Positions 1 to 7,579 of a stretch of DNA of 28,276 nucleotides are shown here, in pieces. The notes beneath the pieces are model-generated. The model did no database searches, was not told the DNA's origin, and saw only the letters and a program-made list of their open reading frames with translations. The DNA comes from JBBQYA01 sp038209155. Its GTDB lineage: Bacteria > Bacteroidota > Bacteroidia > Sphingobacteriales > Sphingobacteriaceae. Location: assembly GCA_038209155.1 (NCBI GenBank), contig JBBQYA010000030.1, forward strand, positions 1-28,276. Direction: 5' to 3'. The position numbers and the translations under genes are program-made. Numbering within the stretch: position 1 is the first letter of the stretch; each line of letters opens with the position of its first letter.

Positions 1-429
1 ATTCATTATTTTCCAATACTTGATGTAGAGAACTTATCACCCGATGCAGTTCGTGCGGGTGCTCATGAAGATATCAATCTAATTACATTATTAATTGGTG
101 CCAGTGCAGATGGTTTGCAATTGTTGACCAAAGAAGGAGAATGGTTTCCGATCACAGCTCGCGAAGATCATATTGTAGTTAATGTAGGTGATATGCTGCA
201 ACGATTAACCAACAACAAATTGAGTTCTACAACCCATAGAGTGGTAAATCCTCCAAAAGAATTGTTAGGAACTTCTCGTTATTCTGTGCCGTTTTTCTTA
301 CATCCACGTTCATCTATGGATTTAAGTTGTTTGGATTCTTGTATAGATTCTACCGGAAAACACTATGAAGACATTACCGCTGGTGAATATTTGGATGAGA
401 GATTAAAAGAAATTGGTTTAAAAGCTTAA
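1..429 (+). CDS. 2-oxoglutarate/Fe(II)-dependent oxygenase, isopenicillin N synthase-like (3' part)
   Basis: The reading frame is open from base 1, so the gene begins before the window and only its last 142 codons are visible. The fragment carries the whole metal and cosubstrate site of the family: H22-x-D24 (in AHEDINLITLL) and H79 (in THRVVNPP) as the facial iron triad, then R93-x-S95 (in SRYSVPFF), which in this family binds the 2-oxoglutarate carboxylate. Enzymes of this fold use Fe(II), oxygen and usually 2-oxoglutarate to hydroxylate or oxidise small molecules in the cytoplasm. The substrate cannot be read from this piece, and the true isopenicillin N synthase function is not implied. 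The end is the expected C-terminal helix. A perfect hairpin with a T-run follows 46 bases later. Confidence 0.85.
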   Translation: MHYFPILDVENLSPDAVRAGAHEDINLITLLIGASADGLQLLTKEGEWFPITAREDHIVVNVGDMLQRLTNNKLSSTTHRVVNPPKELLGTSRYSVPFFLHPRSSMDLSCLDSCIDSTGKHYEDITAGEYLDERLKEIGLKA

Positions 430-474
430 TTTTCGTTTATTCTAATCGGTTTATTCCTACCAAATAATTTTAAA

Positions 475-523
475 AAAAATCCTATTTGTTTTTATTAATC
501 GGCATTTACAAATAGGATTTTTT
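475..523 (+). terminator. Rho-independent terminator, probably bidirectional
   Basis: A perfect 15-base inverted repeat pairs 475-489 with 508-522 (core ATCCTATTTGT / ACAAATAGGAT) around an 18-base loop. The right arm runs into TTTTTT and the left arm starts with a run of A, so it can end transcripts from either side. It lies between the end of the oxygenase gene and the end of the minus-strand tilS operon, which are convergent. Confidence 0.8.
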
Positions 524-588
524 ATTTTCTTTAAATAAAAAGAATAAAGTATTTAAAATTAAAAAAAAGGTCATTGAATTTTAATTGT

Positions 589-1065
589 TTACAACTGATT
601 TTGTACAGCTTGATACAACTCTTCGGGTCTTTGAGTTCCAATAATGTAAACTAAACCATCATGATCTTCTAATTTTACAGCTTCTGTGCCGCGTGTGTAA
701 AAGCGAATTGTATTGTTTTTATGTAAGTTATAAACTGGATTATTCAGCATAAAATTGCTGTAAGGAATTTTTTCGCAATGTTTTAAACTTCTAATATCTA
801 TTTTTACTCTCCGAGCAGTATACGTACCATCTACTACCACACTACCCGTAAAAACAGAGGTTTTGAAATGACGTACAAATAATAAAAGGATAGAAACTAC
901 AATGATAGCTGCACCAACCACTAAAAATAGATCGCCATTTTGTTCTCTTTCCTCTGTGAAAAAGTAGGCAAGAAAACAAAATATTGCGATTACAGCTCTA
1001 CGGGTAAGCCAAAAACGGTTTCTGCCTAAATATTGTGTTTCGGAAAATAACGCTTGTAGTTTCAA
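589..1065 (-). CDS. Small membrane protein of unknown function, second gene of the tilS operon
   Basis: A 158-residue protein I do not recognise. It has a short cytoplasmic start rich in basic residues, two closely spaced hydrophobic segments (about residues 22-36, RRAVIAIFCFLAYFF, and 46-64, LFLVVGAAIIVVSILLLFV) and a soluble C-terminal half of about 90 residues with alternating hydrophobic and polar stretches that looks mostly beta. This two-helix hairpin plus beta domain resembles bacterial PH-like membrane proteins, but no diagnostic motif is visible, so that is only a guess. It starts 2 bases after the tilS stop codon, so the two are almost certainly co-transcribed and probably translationally coupled. 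No enzymatic residues stand out. Confidence 0.7.
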   Translation of the reverse strand: MKLQALFSETQYLGRNRFWLTRRAVIAIFCFLAYFFTEEREQNGDLFLVVGAAIIVVSILLLFVRHFKTSVFTGSVVVDGTYTARRVKIDIRSLKHCEKIPYSNFMLNNPVYNLHKNNTIRFYTRGTEAVKLEDHDGLVYIIGTQRPEELYQAVQNQL

Positions 1066-1067
1066 TT

Positions 1068-2414
1068 TTAGTTTTTCTTAGTAGCGTTTAAAATTAGTAT
1101 TTTTTTACTTGAATTGGTTACTTTGTAGCGATTGTCAATTCTCCTGCCAACAATCCAAATTATTTCTGAATTGGAATTACACACGATCCATTCTTCATTT
1201 TTTTGATTTATAGATAGTTTATTATCAATAAAAAAGTCACTTATTTTCTTTTTGGTTACCATACCTAAAGGATAAAAACAATCTCCTTTTTGCCATTTTC
1301 TTAGAGTTAAAGGAAAACTGATTTTTACTTCATCTAATTCAGCAATCATTTCATCAGTATTAAATTTGTAATTTTCGTTTTTAATTTCTTTTGCTGATAA
1401 AAAAAATTGATCTGTAATTAAATTTTCATTTTTATTCGACCAAATTATAGGTTCAGTTTTTTCTATTTTCTTTTGTAAGAAATGTATTTCTTTTCGATCT
1501 TTTAACAATTGAAATCCTTCAAATTCTAATAATAAACCACTATTTGAGTTCATAAGATCTTGGATTTGAAAAACAAAATCAGCAGGTAATTTTAATTTTT
1601 TACAAATAAAATATAAAATAGATTTAGGATAAGTAGAATTTTGAATAGCTGATATATTCAATTTGCTAATATTCTCTTCTTCAATAAAATAATTTGCTAT
1701 TTCTGATTCTAATTTTTGATGAATAATTATTTCTGCTTCTTCTGAAAATTGAGCTGTATGCATCAAATTCTCGCTCACATTTGGATTGTATTTTTTAATT
1801 AAAGGAATTAATTCTAATCGCACTTTATTTCTTAAATAATCGGTTTCCAGATTAGAAGCATCTTCTCTCCAATTGATTTTATTTTCTTTCGCATAATCAA
1901 GAATTTCACTTTTGGTAAATAATAAAAGAGGTCGGATGATATTTTTATTTGCTGCTGAAATTCCTTTCAAACCAGAAATACCGGTTCCTCGTACCAAATT
2001 AATTAAAAGAGTTTCTACCACATCATCGGCATGGTGAGCAGTTAGGATTTTATCATACTTATTTTCTTTTGCTAATTTTTGAAACCAAGAATATCTCAAA
2101 TCTCGAGCTGCCATTTGTATTGAAATTTTTTGATCGTTGGCAAAATATTTAGTCTCAAAATGCTGAACAAAGAATTTAACCTTTAAACTATCTGCAAGCT
2201 TTTTAACCAAATCTTCATCTAAATCTGATTCTACGCCTCGCAAACCAAAATTGCAATGAGCAATACCAAAATCATACTTTAATTTTGAAAGTAAATGAAC
2301 TAAAACGACAGAATCGACCCCTGAACTTACGGTAATCAAAAGTCTATCGGTAGTTTCAAATAGATTTTTTTCTAAAATAAAGCGTAATAAGCGTTCCTTA
2401 AGTATCCTTTTCAT
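1068..2414 (-). CDS. tilS: tRNA(Ile)-lysidine synthetase TilS
   Basis: TilS attaches lysine to C34 of the tRNA-Ile that reads AUA, using ATP; this changes both its codon reading and its charging by IleRS. The 448-residue length fits the full-length family. The N-terminal PP-loop is at residues 30-35 (SSGVDS), followed by family blocks IAHCNFGLRG, QMAARDLRY and LTAHHADDVVETLLINLVRG, which form the ATP and tRNA site. The C-terminal part (about 370-445, WQKGDCFYPLGM, KKISDFFID, EIIWIVGRRID) matches the TilS C-terminal domain. The P-loop has Ser where most relatives have the first Gly of SGGxDS. The start is ATG at 2414. A possible -7 element (TAATTTTG read on the minus strand, 2432-2425) would give a very short leader. 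It is divergent from the OstA-like gene. Confidence 0.95.
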   Translation of the reverse strand: MKRILKERLLRFILEKNLFETTDRLLITVSSGVDSVVLVHLLSKLKYDFGIAHCNFGLRGVESDLDEDLVKKLADSLKVKFFVQHFETKYFANDQKISIQMAARDLRYSWFQKLAKENKYDKILTAHHADDVVETLLINLVRGTGISGLKGISAANKNIIRPLLLFTKSEILDYAKENKINWREDASNLETDYLRNKVRLELIPLIKKYNPNVSENLMHTAQFSEEAEIIIHQKLESEIANYFIEEENISKLNISAIQNSTYPKSILYFICKKLKLPADFVFQIQDLMNSNSGLLLEFEGFQLLKDRKEIHFLQKKIEKTEPIIWSNKNENLITDQFFLSAKEIKNENYKFNTDEMIAELDEVKISFPLTLRKWQKGDCFYPLGMVTKKKISDFFIDNKLSINQKNEEWIVCNSNSEIIWIVGRRIDNRYKVTNSSKKILILNATKKN

Positions 2415-2468
2415 GATTTAGGTTCAAAATTAAATATTTATCCTGCTATAATTTTTAATGAATTATTT

Positions 2469-3980
2469 TTGACCGTGCGAATATTCTTAATTTTTAACTT
2501 TCTATTCTTTTTTTCCTTCTTTGCTTTTAGTCAGAAACCATCAAAAATTGAAATTTTGAATGCTGATGTTTTGGATTATGACAAATCAATATCAGGAAAC
2601 CTGACCAGACTAGTCGGTAATTGCGCTTTTAAACAAGATAATGTTTTGTTGTATTGTGATAGCGCTTTGTTTGATGAAGCTAAAAACAGTTTTGATGCCT
2701 ACGGAAATGTGAAAATAGTGCAAGGAGATTCCTTGACAATCACTGCAGATATTCTAAAATACGACGGTGATCAAAAAAAAGCCAGACTTTTTAATAATAT
2801 AACGATGATAGACAAGGAGATGGTTTTGACAACTAATAATTTAGATTATGATGCAAAAAGAAAGGTTGGTGTATATTATAATGGAGGAAAACTTACCAAT
2901 AAGGAAAATGTGCTGACGAGTAGTAATGGTTATTATTATGCCAATTCAAGAGATTCTTATTTTAGATATAATGTATTGCTAACTAGTCCAGAATCTACCA
3001 TGAAATCTGATACTCTTAGGTATAATACTGCAACTAGAACTGCCTATTTCTATGGACCGACTACTATTTTGTCAAAAGATGGAGATCGTTTATATACTGA
3101 AAATGGAAATTATAATACCATTTCTGGAAAAGCTAATTTTTACAAAAAATCATCTTACCAAACTGGAAATCAAATTTTAAGAGGCGATACCTTATTCTAC
3201 GATAGAAAATTAGGTTTTGGAAAAGGATTTAGAAATGTTTCAATTGAAGACACAGCTGAAAAAGTAACTATCTATGGGCAATTAGCTCAAAGCAACCGAG
3301 TAACTAATATTTCTTATGTAACCAAAAAAGCATACGCGGTTTTGGTAAGTGATAGCGACAGCCTTTTTTTATCTGCTGATACGCTGAAAACCAGATTGGA
3401 TTCCAATGGAAAAGATCGGATGATGCAAGCATATAATAAGGTAAAAATTTTTAAATCTGATTTGCAAGCCGTTTGCGATTCAATGGTTTTTACTTTTTCT
3501 GATTCCATTATGAAATGCTATGAAAATCCTATAATTTGGGCACAAGGTTCGCAATTGACGGCAGATTTCATTACACTAGAATTGAAAAATAAAAAATTAG
3601 ATAAGATGAATATGTATAATGCTGCATTCATTATTTCGCCAGATGATACCATAAATTATTTCAATCAAGTAAAAGGAAAAAACATGTTTGGTACATTTAA
3701 AGATGGCAAGCTCGATCGATTATTGGTTGAAGGTAATGGGCAAAGTATTTATTTTGCTAAAGAAGAATCTGGAAAATATATTGGAGTAAATAGTGCAGAA
3801 TGCAGCAATATTTTAGTGAGGTTTAAAGATAATAAAACAGACAAAATCACCTTTATAACTGAGCCAGATGCTACTTTTTCGCCTTTAGATCAAGTTGAAG
3901 CTGGAGAATTGAAATTAAAGAATTTTAAATATCAGGATGTATTAAGACCAAAATCTAAGCAAGATGCTTTAATCCGTTAA
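2469..3980 (+). CDS. OstA/LptA-like periplasmic protein
   Basis: A 503-residue exported protein. Residues 1-21 form a very hydrophobic signal peptide (FLIFNFLFFFSFFAFSQ), probably cut near S21-Q22. The mature part consists of repeated short beta units with a recurring D-T/I-L-x-Y pattern (ADILKYDG, TNNLDYD, SDTLRYN, RGDTLFYD, SADTLKTR), the look of the OstA/LptA beta-jellyroll family that carries lipopolysaccharide across the periplasm. At this length it is several times longer than E. coli LptA and lacks a beta-barrel like that of LptD. It is therefore best called an OstA-like protein of the Bacteroidota type, and a role in LPS transport is inferred. The start is TTG (2469); no in-frame ATG precedes the signal peptide. 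Its last 12 bases overlap the end of convergent rdgB. Confidence 0.85.
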   Translation: MTVRIFLIFNFLFFFSFFAFSQKPSKIEILNADVLDYDKSISGNLTRLVGNCAFKQDNVLLYCDSALFDEAKNSFDAYGNVKIVQGDSLTITADILKYDGDQKKARLFNNITMIDKEMVLTTNNLDYDAKRKVGVYYNGGKLTNKENVLTSSNGYYYANSRDSYFRYNVLLTSPESTMKSDTLRYNTATRTAYFYGPTTILSKDGDRLYTENGNYNTISGKANFYKKSSYQTGNQILRGDTLFYDRKLGFGKGFRNVSIEDTAEKVTIYGQLAQSNRVTNISYVTKKAYAVLVSDSDSLFLSADTLKTRLDSNGKDRMMQAYNKVKIFKSDLQAVCDSMVFTFSDSIMKCYENPIIWAQGSQLTADFITLELKNKKLDKMNMYNAAFIISPDDTINYFNQVKGKNMFGTFKDGKLDRLLVEGNGQSIYFAKEESGKYIGVNSAECSNILVRFKDNKTDKITFITEPDATFSPLDQVEAGELKLKNFKYQDVLRPKSKQDALIR

Positions 3981-4568
3981 AATCAATTTTTGTTTATTGG
4001 ATAGATAATCAAACATTTTAGCCAAGGCTCTGGCTCTATGGCTTAACGTGTTTTTAACATCTTCTCCTAGGCTAGCAAAACTTTGGGAATATCCTTCAGG
4101 AACAAAAATCGGGTCGTAACCAAAACCATTTTGGCCTTCTGGCTCATGGAGAAGAGTTCCTCTTATTTCTCCTTCAAAAATGAATTCTTTTCCAGCATCT
4201 ATTAAGCAGATTACACAAACAAAACGAGCTTCTCTATTGCTGTCTTTACCTAATTTTTCTAAAACTAGTTGAAGATTATCGTTGGAGTTTCTTGCTTCGC
4301 CAGCGTAGCGAGCAGAATATATACCTGGTTCTTTATTCAATGCAAAAACTTCTAAACCGCTATCGTCTGCAAAACAGTTTTGCTTTGTTCTATCGTAAAC
4401 AAATTGAGCTTTTAGAGCTGCGTTTTCTTTGAAACTAGTTCCAGTTTCCTCAATATCTTCTTTAATTCCAATTTCACTCATGCTTTTTATTTTAAAAGCA
4501 TTGGCAGCCAAAACTTTTATTTCAGCTATTTTGTGCTCGTTTGAGCTTGCAAATACTAAGGTTTCCAT
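3969..4568 (-). CDS. rdgB: XTP/dITP diphosphatase RdgB/HAM1
   Basis: RdgB hydrolyses non-canonical purine triphosphates (XTP, dITP, ITP) to the monophosphate, keeping deaminated bases out of DNA and RNA. All family landmarks are present in the 199 residues: S9-N10-x-x-K13 (SSNEHKIAEI) at the substrate phosphate, TSFKENA, the metal-binding F-A-D68-D69-S70-G71, PGIYSARYAG, GFGYDP (148-153) and the closing S-H-R (176-178). The length is normal. It is the third gene of a minus-strand operon, 2 bases after the lipoprotein gene, and ends 12 bases inside the convergent OstA-like gene with no terminator visible between them. Confidence 0.96.
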   Translation of the reverse strand: METLVFASSNEHKIAEIKVLAANAFKIKSMSEIGIKEDIEETGTSFKENAALKAQFVYDRTKQNCFADDSGLEVFALNKEPGIYSARYAGEARNSNDNLQLVLEKLGKDSNREARFVCVICLIDAGKEFIFEGEIRGTLLHEPEGQNGFGYDPIFVPEGYSQSFASLGEDVKNTLSHRARALAKMFDYLSNKQKLILTD

Positions 4569-4570
4569 GA

Positions 4571-4981
4571 TTATTCTGCATTAGATAACTCTAAATTTTC
4601 ATTTGATAATTCCCAATCCACATCCACCAATTCATCTGGATATTTTTTTTCTTCTAAATAGGATAAAATCTTTTTTTGCTTTTCTTTATTGATAGAAAAA
4701 ACACGATCAGCACAGAAATCTACACCCCGTACATCTATTAAAATTCTGATTTCATTATTTGTTTTTAAAATTCCTTTAAAAACATATCTCAATTTATTTT
4801 TTTTCGATTGCAGAATCAATCTTTTAGATTCATTTTGATAGGTAACGGATATTGGATCATTAGAATCTAAAATTCTATTGGACAAGTGTTGATAACAATC
4901 TGGCAATGGCTGAGTCGTATTGCATGAAAAAAAAGAAAAGCAAAGGAGAATAAAATATGAAATCCGAAATACAAAATTCAT
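4571..4981 (-). CDS. Small lipoprotein of unknown function
   Basis: A 136-residue protein with a short signal peptide (hydrophobic core about residues 9-19, YFILLCFSFFS) and a lipoprotein cysteine at C20. The box F-F-S-C has Phe at -3 in place of the usual Leu, as relaxed Bacteroidota lipoboxes allow. The mature part has an N-terminal cysteine-bearing stretch (C29 in PDCYQHL), several beta-like stretches (PISVTYQNESKRLILQSK, LRYVFKGIL, IRILIDVRGVDFC) and an acidic C-terminus. I do not recognise a family. It sits 10 bases after the upstream gene and 2 before rdgB, so it is part of the operon. The mature protein should face the periplasm, which makes a direct role in nucleotide cleaning unlikely. 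Confidence 0.7.
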   Translation of the reverse strand: MNFVFRISYFILLCFSFFSCNTTQPLPDCYQHLSNRILDSNDPISVTYQNESKRLILQSKKNKLRYVFKGILKTNNEIRILIDVRGVDFCADRVFSINKEKQKKILSYLEEKKYPDELVDVDWELSNENLELSNAE

Positions 4982-4991
4982 GAGAAGAATA

Positions 4992-5486
4992 TTAATGTTC
5001 GCGATTGGTTAATATGGTTTTGATAGCAGTCCAAAATTGGCGTTTCATTTCATCCGCTGTGTTTATTAATTTAAAAGAAGGAGTTCGCATTAAAACTAAA
5101 TCCTTAATAATGCAAATAGAATAATCGCTATGATTTGTAAATTCTGAATCATCTTTCGGATTAGAGCCCATGGCAATCAGAACTTTAGGATTCAAATTTT
5201 CAATGATTTGAACTAAAGTAATTTCGGAATAATCTTTAGTACTAAATAAGGCAATATCATCAAAATCTAATTTCAATGCAGTTAAAATTTTTCCCAAACT
5301 GTCAAAATTAGGAGAACTTATAAATTGATTTAAAGGAATATCAATTAAAAAAACAATGTTTTTTAGATTATTTCCGTGAAAAACAAACTGCTTATTTTTC
5401 TCTATATCTGGAATAAAATAAATACCATCTTGGAATAGTATAGAAAGTAAAGTTGCGTCTGGCTGGACTATAAGTGTAGAGTTCAC
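4992..5486 (-). CDS. Conserved hypothetical protein, possibly DNA polymerase III psi-like (HolD/UDG-like fold)
   Basis: A 164-residue soluble protein at the head of the rdgB operon. It has no signal peptide. The pattern is alternating beta strands and helices: NIVFLIDIP, then LGKILTALKLDFDDIALFS, then a strand PKVLIAMGSNP, a charged loop, and a C-terminal T-P-S-F...M-K-R-Q-F-W helix. This order, a block of the type L-x-x-I-L-x-A-L-x-L-x-x-D-D-I-A followed by a late K-R-x-x-W helix, resembles HolD, the psi subunit of the clamp-loader complex, whose fold is related to uracil-DNA glycosylases. The resemblance is from memory of the E. coli sequence and is weak, so the call is a hypothesis. Proteins of this look are common and unnamed in Bacteroidota. 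The start is ATG, and a 128-base divergent region lies upstream. Confidence 0.6.
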   Translation of the reverse strand: MNSTLIVQPDATLLSILFQDGIYFIPDIEKNKQFVFHGNNLKNIVFLIDIPLNQFISSPNFDSLGKILTALKLDFDDIALFSTKDYSEITLVQIIENLNPKVLIAMGSNPKDDSEFTNHSDYSICIIKDLVLMRTPSFKLINTADEMKRQFWTAIKTILTNREH

Positions 5487-5550
5487 GATGCAATACTAAA
5501 AAATATCCATCAAAGTAGGTGATAATTATGCTAAATAGGAAGAAACCTCG

Positions 5551-5581
5551 TTGTAAGCATTCAAAACTTTGTCTACTTTAG
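5551..5581 (+). promoter_or_regulatory. Candidate Bacteroidota promoter for the SurA-like operon
   Basis: TTG (5551-5553), a 20-base spacer, then TACTTTAG (5574-5581), one base away from the TAnnTTTG consensus at -7. It would start transcription near 5588, leaving a leader of about 27 bases before the ATG at 5615. This is pattern matching only. Confidence 0.35.
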
Positions 5582-5614
5582 GCGATCTAAAAAAACAGAA
5601 ATTTTAAACGAATT

Positions 5615-7579
5615 ATGAACAAATCAGTTTTTTACAAAGGCTTAGGATTAGTGCTTTTGATGGTTAATTTGAGCTTTATTGGCTTCGCTCAGCAAAAAGA
5701 TGTTTTAATGACAATTGGTAATGAACAAATCACCAAACAAGAATTTGAAACTATTTACAAAAAAAATAATACCAAACAGTCTGCACCTCTTACCAAAGAA
5801 GCGCTTGATGAATATTTGGATTTATTTGTAAATTTTAAGTTAAAGGTAAAAGAAGCTCAATCACTTGGAATGGACACTGCGGAAAAATTTATATCTGAAT
5901 TGGCAGGGTATAGAAAACAATTGGCGCAACCTTATTTGACAGATAAAGAAGTGACCGATAAATTGGTAATGGAGGCGTACGAACGATCAAAATTAGAAGT
6001 CAGAGCGAGCCATATTTTAATCAACTGTCCCTCAGATGCAAGTGCAAAAGATACGTTGATTGCATTTAACAAGGCTTTAAGTCTTTTAAAAAGAGCAGAA
6101 AAAGGAGAAAATTTTGGAGTTTTAGCCGAAAAAAACTCTGACGATCCATCAGCCAAAGAGAACAAAGGAGATTTGGGGTATTTTAGTGCTTTCACAATGG
6201 TTTATCCTTTTGAAGATGCAGCATTTAAAACTGCAAAAGGAAAAATTTCGAATCCGATAAGAACACGGTTTGGATATCATATTATTAAAACTACAGATAT
6301 AAGACCTGCTCAAGGTGAAATAAAAGTAGCTCATTTGATGATTAAATCTCCAAAAGGTGAGTCTGCTGAGGATTCTTTAAAAGCAAAAGCGAAAATTGAT
6401 GAATTATATGCTAAAATTAAAAAAGGTGAATCGTTTGATGAACTAACAAAGCAATATTCTGAGGATAAAAATTCTGCTCCGAATGCAGGAATTCTTCAAC
6501 CTTTCACTACTGGCAGAATGGTTCCAGAATTTGAAAATGCAGCTTTTGCTTTGGAAAAAGATGGAGATCTTAGTGCGCCTGTAAAAACGGCTTATGGCTG
6601 GCACATTGTAAAAAGAATTGAGAAAAAAACAACTCCTATCTTCGAGGAGATGAAAGGCGAATTGAAAGGAAAAGTTGGAAAAGATAGTCGCTCAGAATTG
6701 AATAAAGTTTCATTTATAAATAGAATGAAAAATGATTACAAGTTTTCTCAAGACATGAAAGCTGTAGATAGAATGAGCTCTTTATTAGATTCTGGAATTT
6801 ACAAAGGAACTTGGGATGCTAAGAAATCAGATAACATGAATCAACGAGTTTTTACTTTGGATAATAAAATTTATACTCAAGCAGACTTTGGAAAATATAT
6901 TGCCAACAATCAAAGTCGAGGTTTAAAAGGCGATTATGCTAATGTAACTTCTGCTCTTTACAAGCAATATGTAGACGAAACTATTATGAGTTATGAAGAG
7001 AATAGATTGGATTCAAAATATGCAGAATTCAGAAATTTGATGCAAGAATATAGAGATGGTATCATGCTTTTTGAACTTACAGACGAAATGGTTTGGAGCA
7101 AAGCAGTTAAAGATTCTGCTGGTTTGGCTACTTATTTCACTCAAAATAGAGAAAAGTATACGTGGGGACCAAGGATAGATGCAATAGTATACACGACCGC
7201 AAATGAAACTATAGCTACTGATGTCAGAAAATTATTGAAAAACAAAAAAATAGGTCAAGATTCTTTATTGACAATTATAAATAAATCTAATCCATTAAAC
7301 CTTACAATTAAAGAAGAGAAATTTGAGAAAGGCGATAATGAAACAGTAGATAAAGTGACCGTTAAAAAAGGTTTATCGCCGAATATGACGATTAATAATT
7401 CTGTTGTGTTTGTGAATGTAAAAAAGCGAATAGAAGCCCAACAAAAAGAATTATCAGAAGCACGAGGTTCAGTGATATCTGATTATCAAACTGTTTTGGA
7501 AAAAAATTGGATTAAAAGCTTACGCGAAAAATATTTATACACTGTAAATAAAGAAGTATTATATTCATTAGTTCCTTAA
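5615..7579 (+). CDS. Periplasmic peptidyl-prolyl isomerase, SurA-like with two rotamase domains
   Basis: A 654-residue periplasmic foldase. Residues 1-25 are a clean signal peptide ending G-F-A before Q26. An N-terminal helical chaperone-like part (about 30-125, with LMTIGNEQITKQEFETIY) is followed by two parvulin (PpiC) domains, about 129-230 (VRASHILI ... FGYHIIKT) and 235-335 (KVAHLMIK ... YGWHIVKR). Both keep the paired H-x-L/M-I start and G-Y/W-H-I-I/V end of the fold. The C-terminal 300 residues are helical and have no motif I can name. By family it assists outer-membrane protein folding. It is the first of three SurA-like genes on this strand; its stop codon at 7577-7579 touches the next reading frame. 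Confidence 0.9.
   Translation: MNKSVFYKGLGLVLLMVNLSFIGFAQQKDVLMTIGNEQITKQEFETIYKKNNTKQSAPLTKEALDEYLDLFVNFKLKVKEAQSLGMDTAEKFISELAGYRKQLAQPYLTDKEVTDKLVMEAYERSKLEVRASHILINCPSDASAKDTLIAFNKALSLLKRAEKGENFGVLAEKNSDDPSAKENKGDLGYFSAFTMVYPFEDAAFKTAKGKISNPIRTRFGYHIIKTTDIRPAQGEIKVAHLMIKSPKGESAEDSLKAKAKIDELYAKIKKGESFDELTKQYSEDKNSAPNAGILQPFTTGRMVPEFENAAFALEKDGDLSAPVKTAYGWHIVKRIEKKTTPIFEEMKGELKGKVGKDSRSELNKVSFINRMKNDYKFSQDMKAVDRMSSLLDSGIYKGTWDAKKSDNMNQRVFTLDNKIYTQADFGKYIANNQSRGLKGDYANVTSALYKQYVDETIMSYEENRLDSKYAEFRNLMQEYRDGIMLFELTDEMVWSKAVKDSAGLATYFTQNREKYTWGPRIDAIVYTTANETIATDVRKLLKNKKIGQDSLLTIINKSNPLNLTIKEEKFEKGDNETVDKVTVKKGLSPNMTINNSVVFVNVKKRIEAQQKELSEARGSVISDYQTVLEKNWIKSLREKYLYTVNKEVLYSLVP

Noticed and set aside
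115..429. Oxygenase as a complete 104-residue gene starting at TTG 115
   Set aside because: The frame is open to base 1 and the upstream codons encode the HxD iron ligands, so the gene continues to the left of the window.
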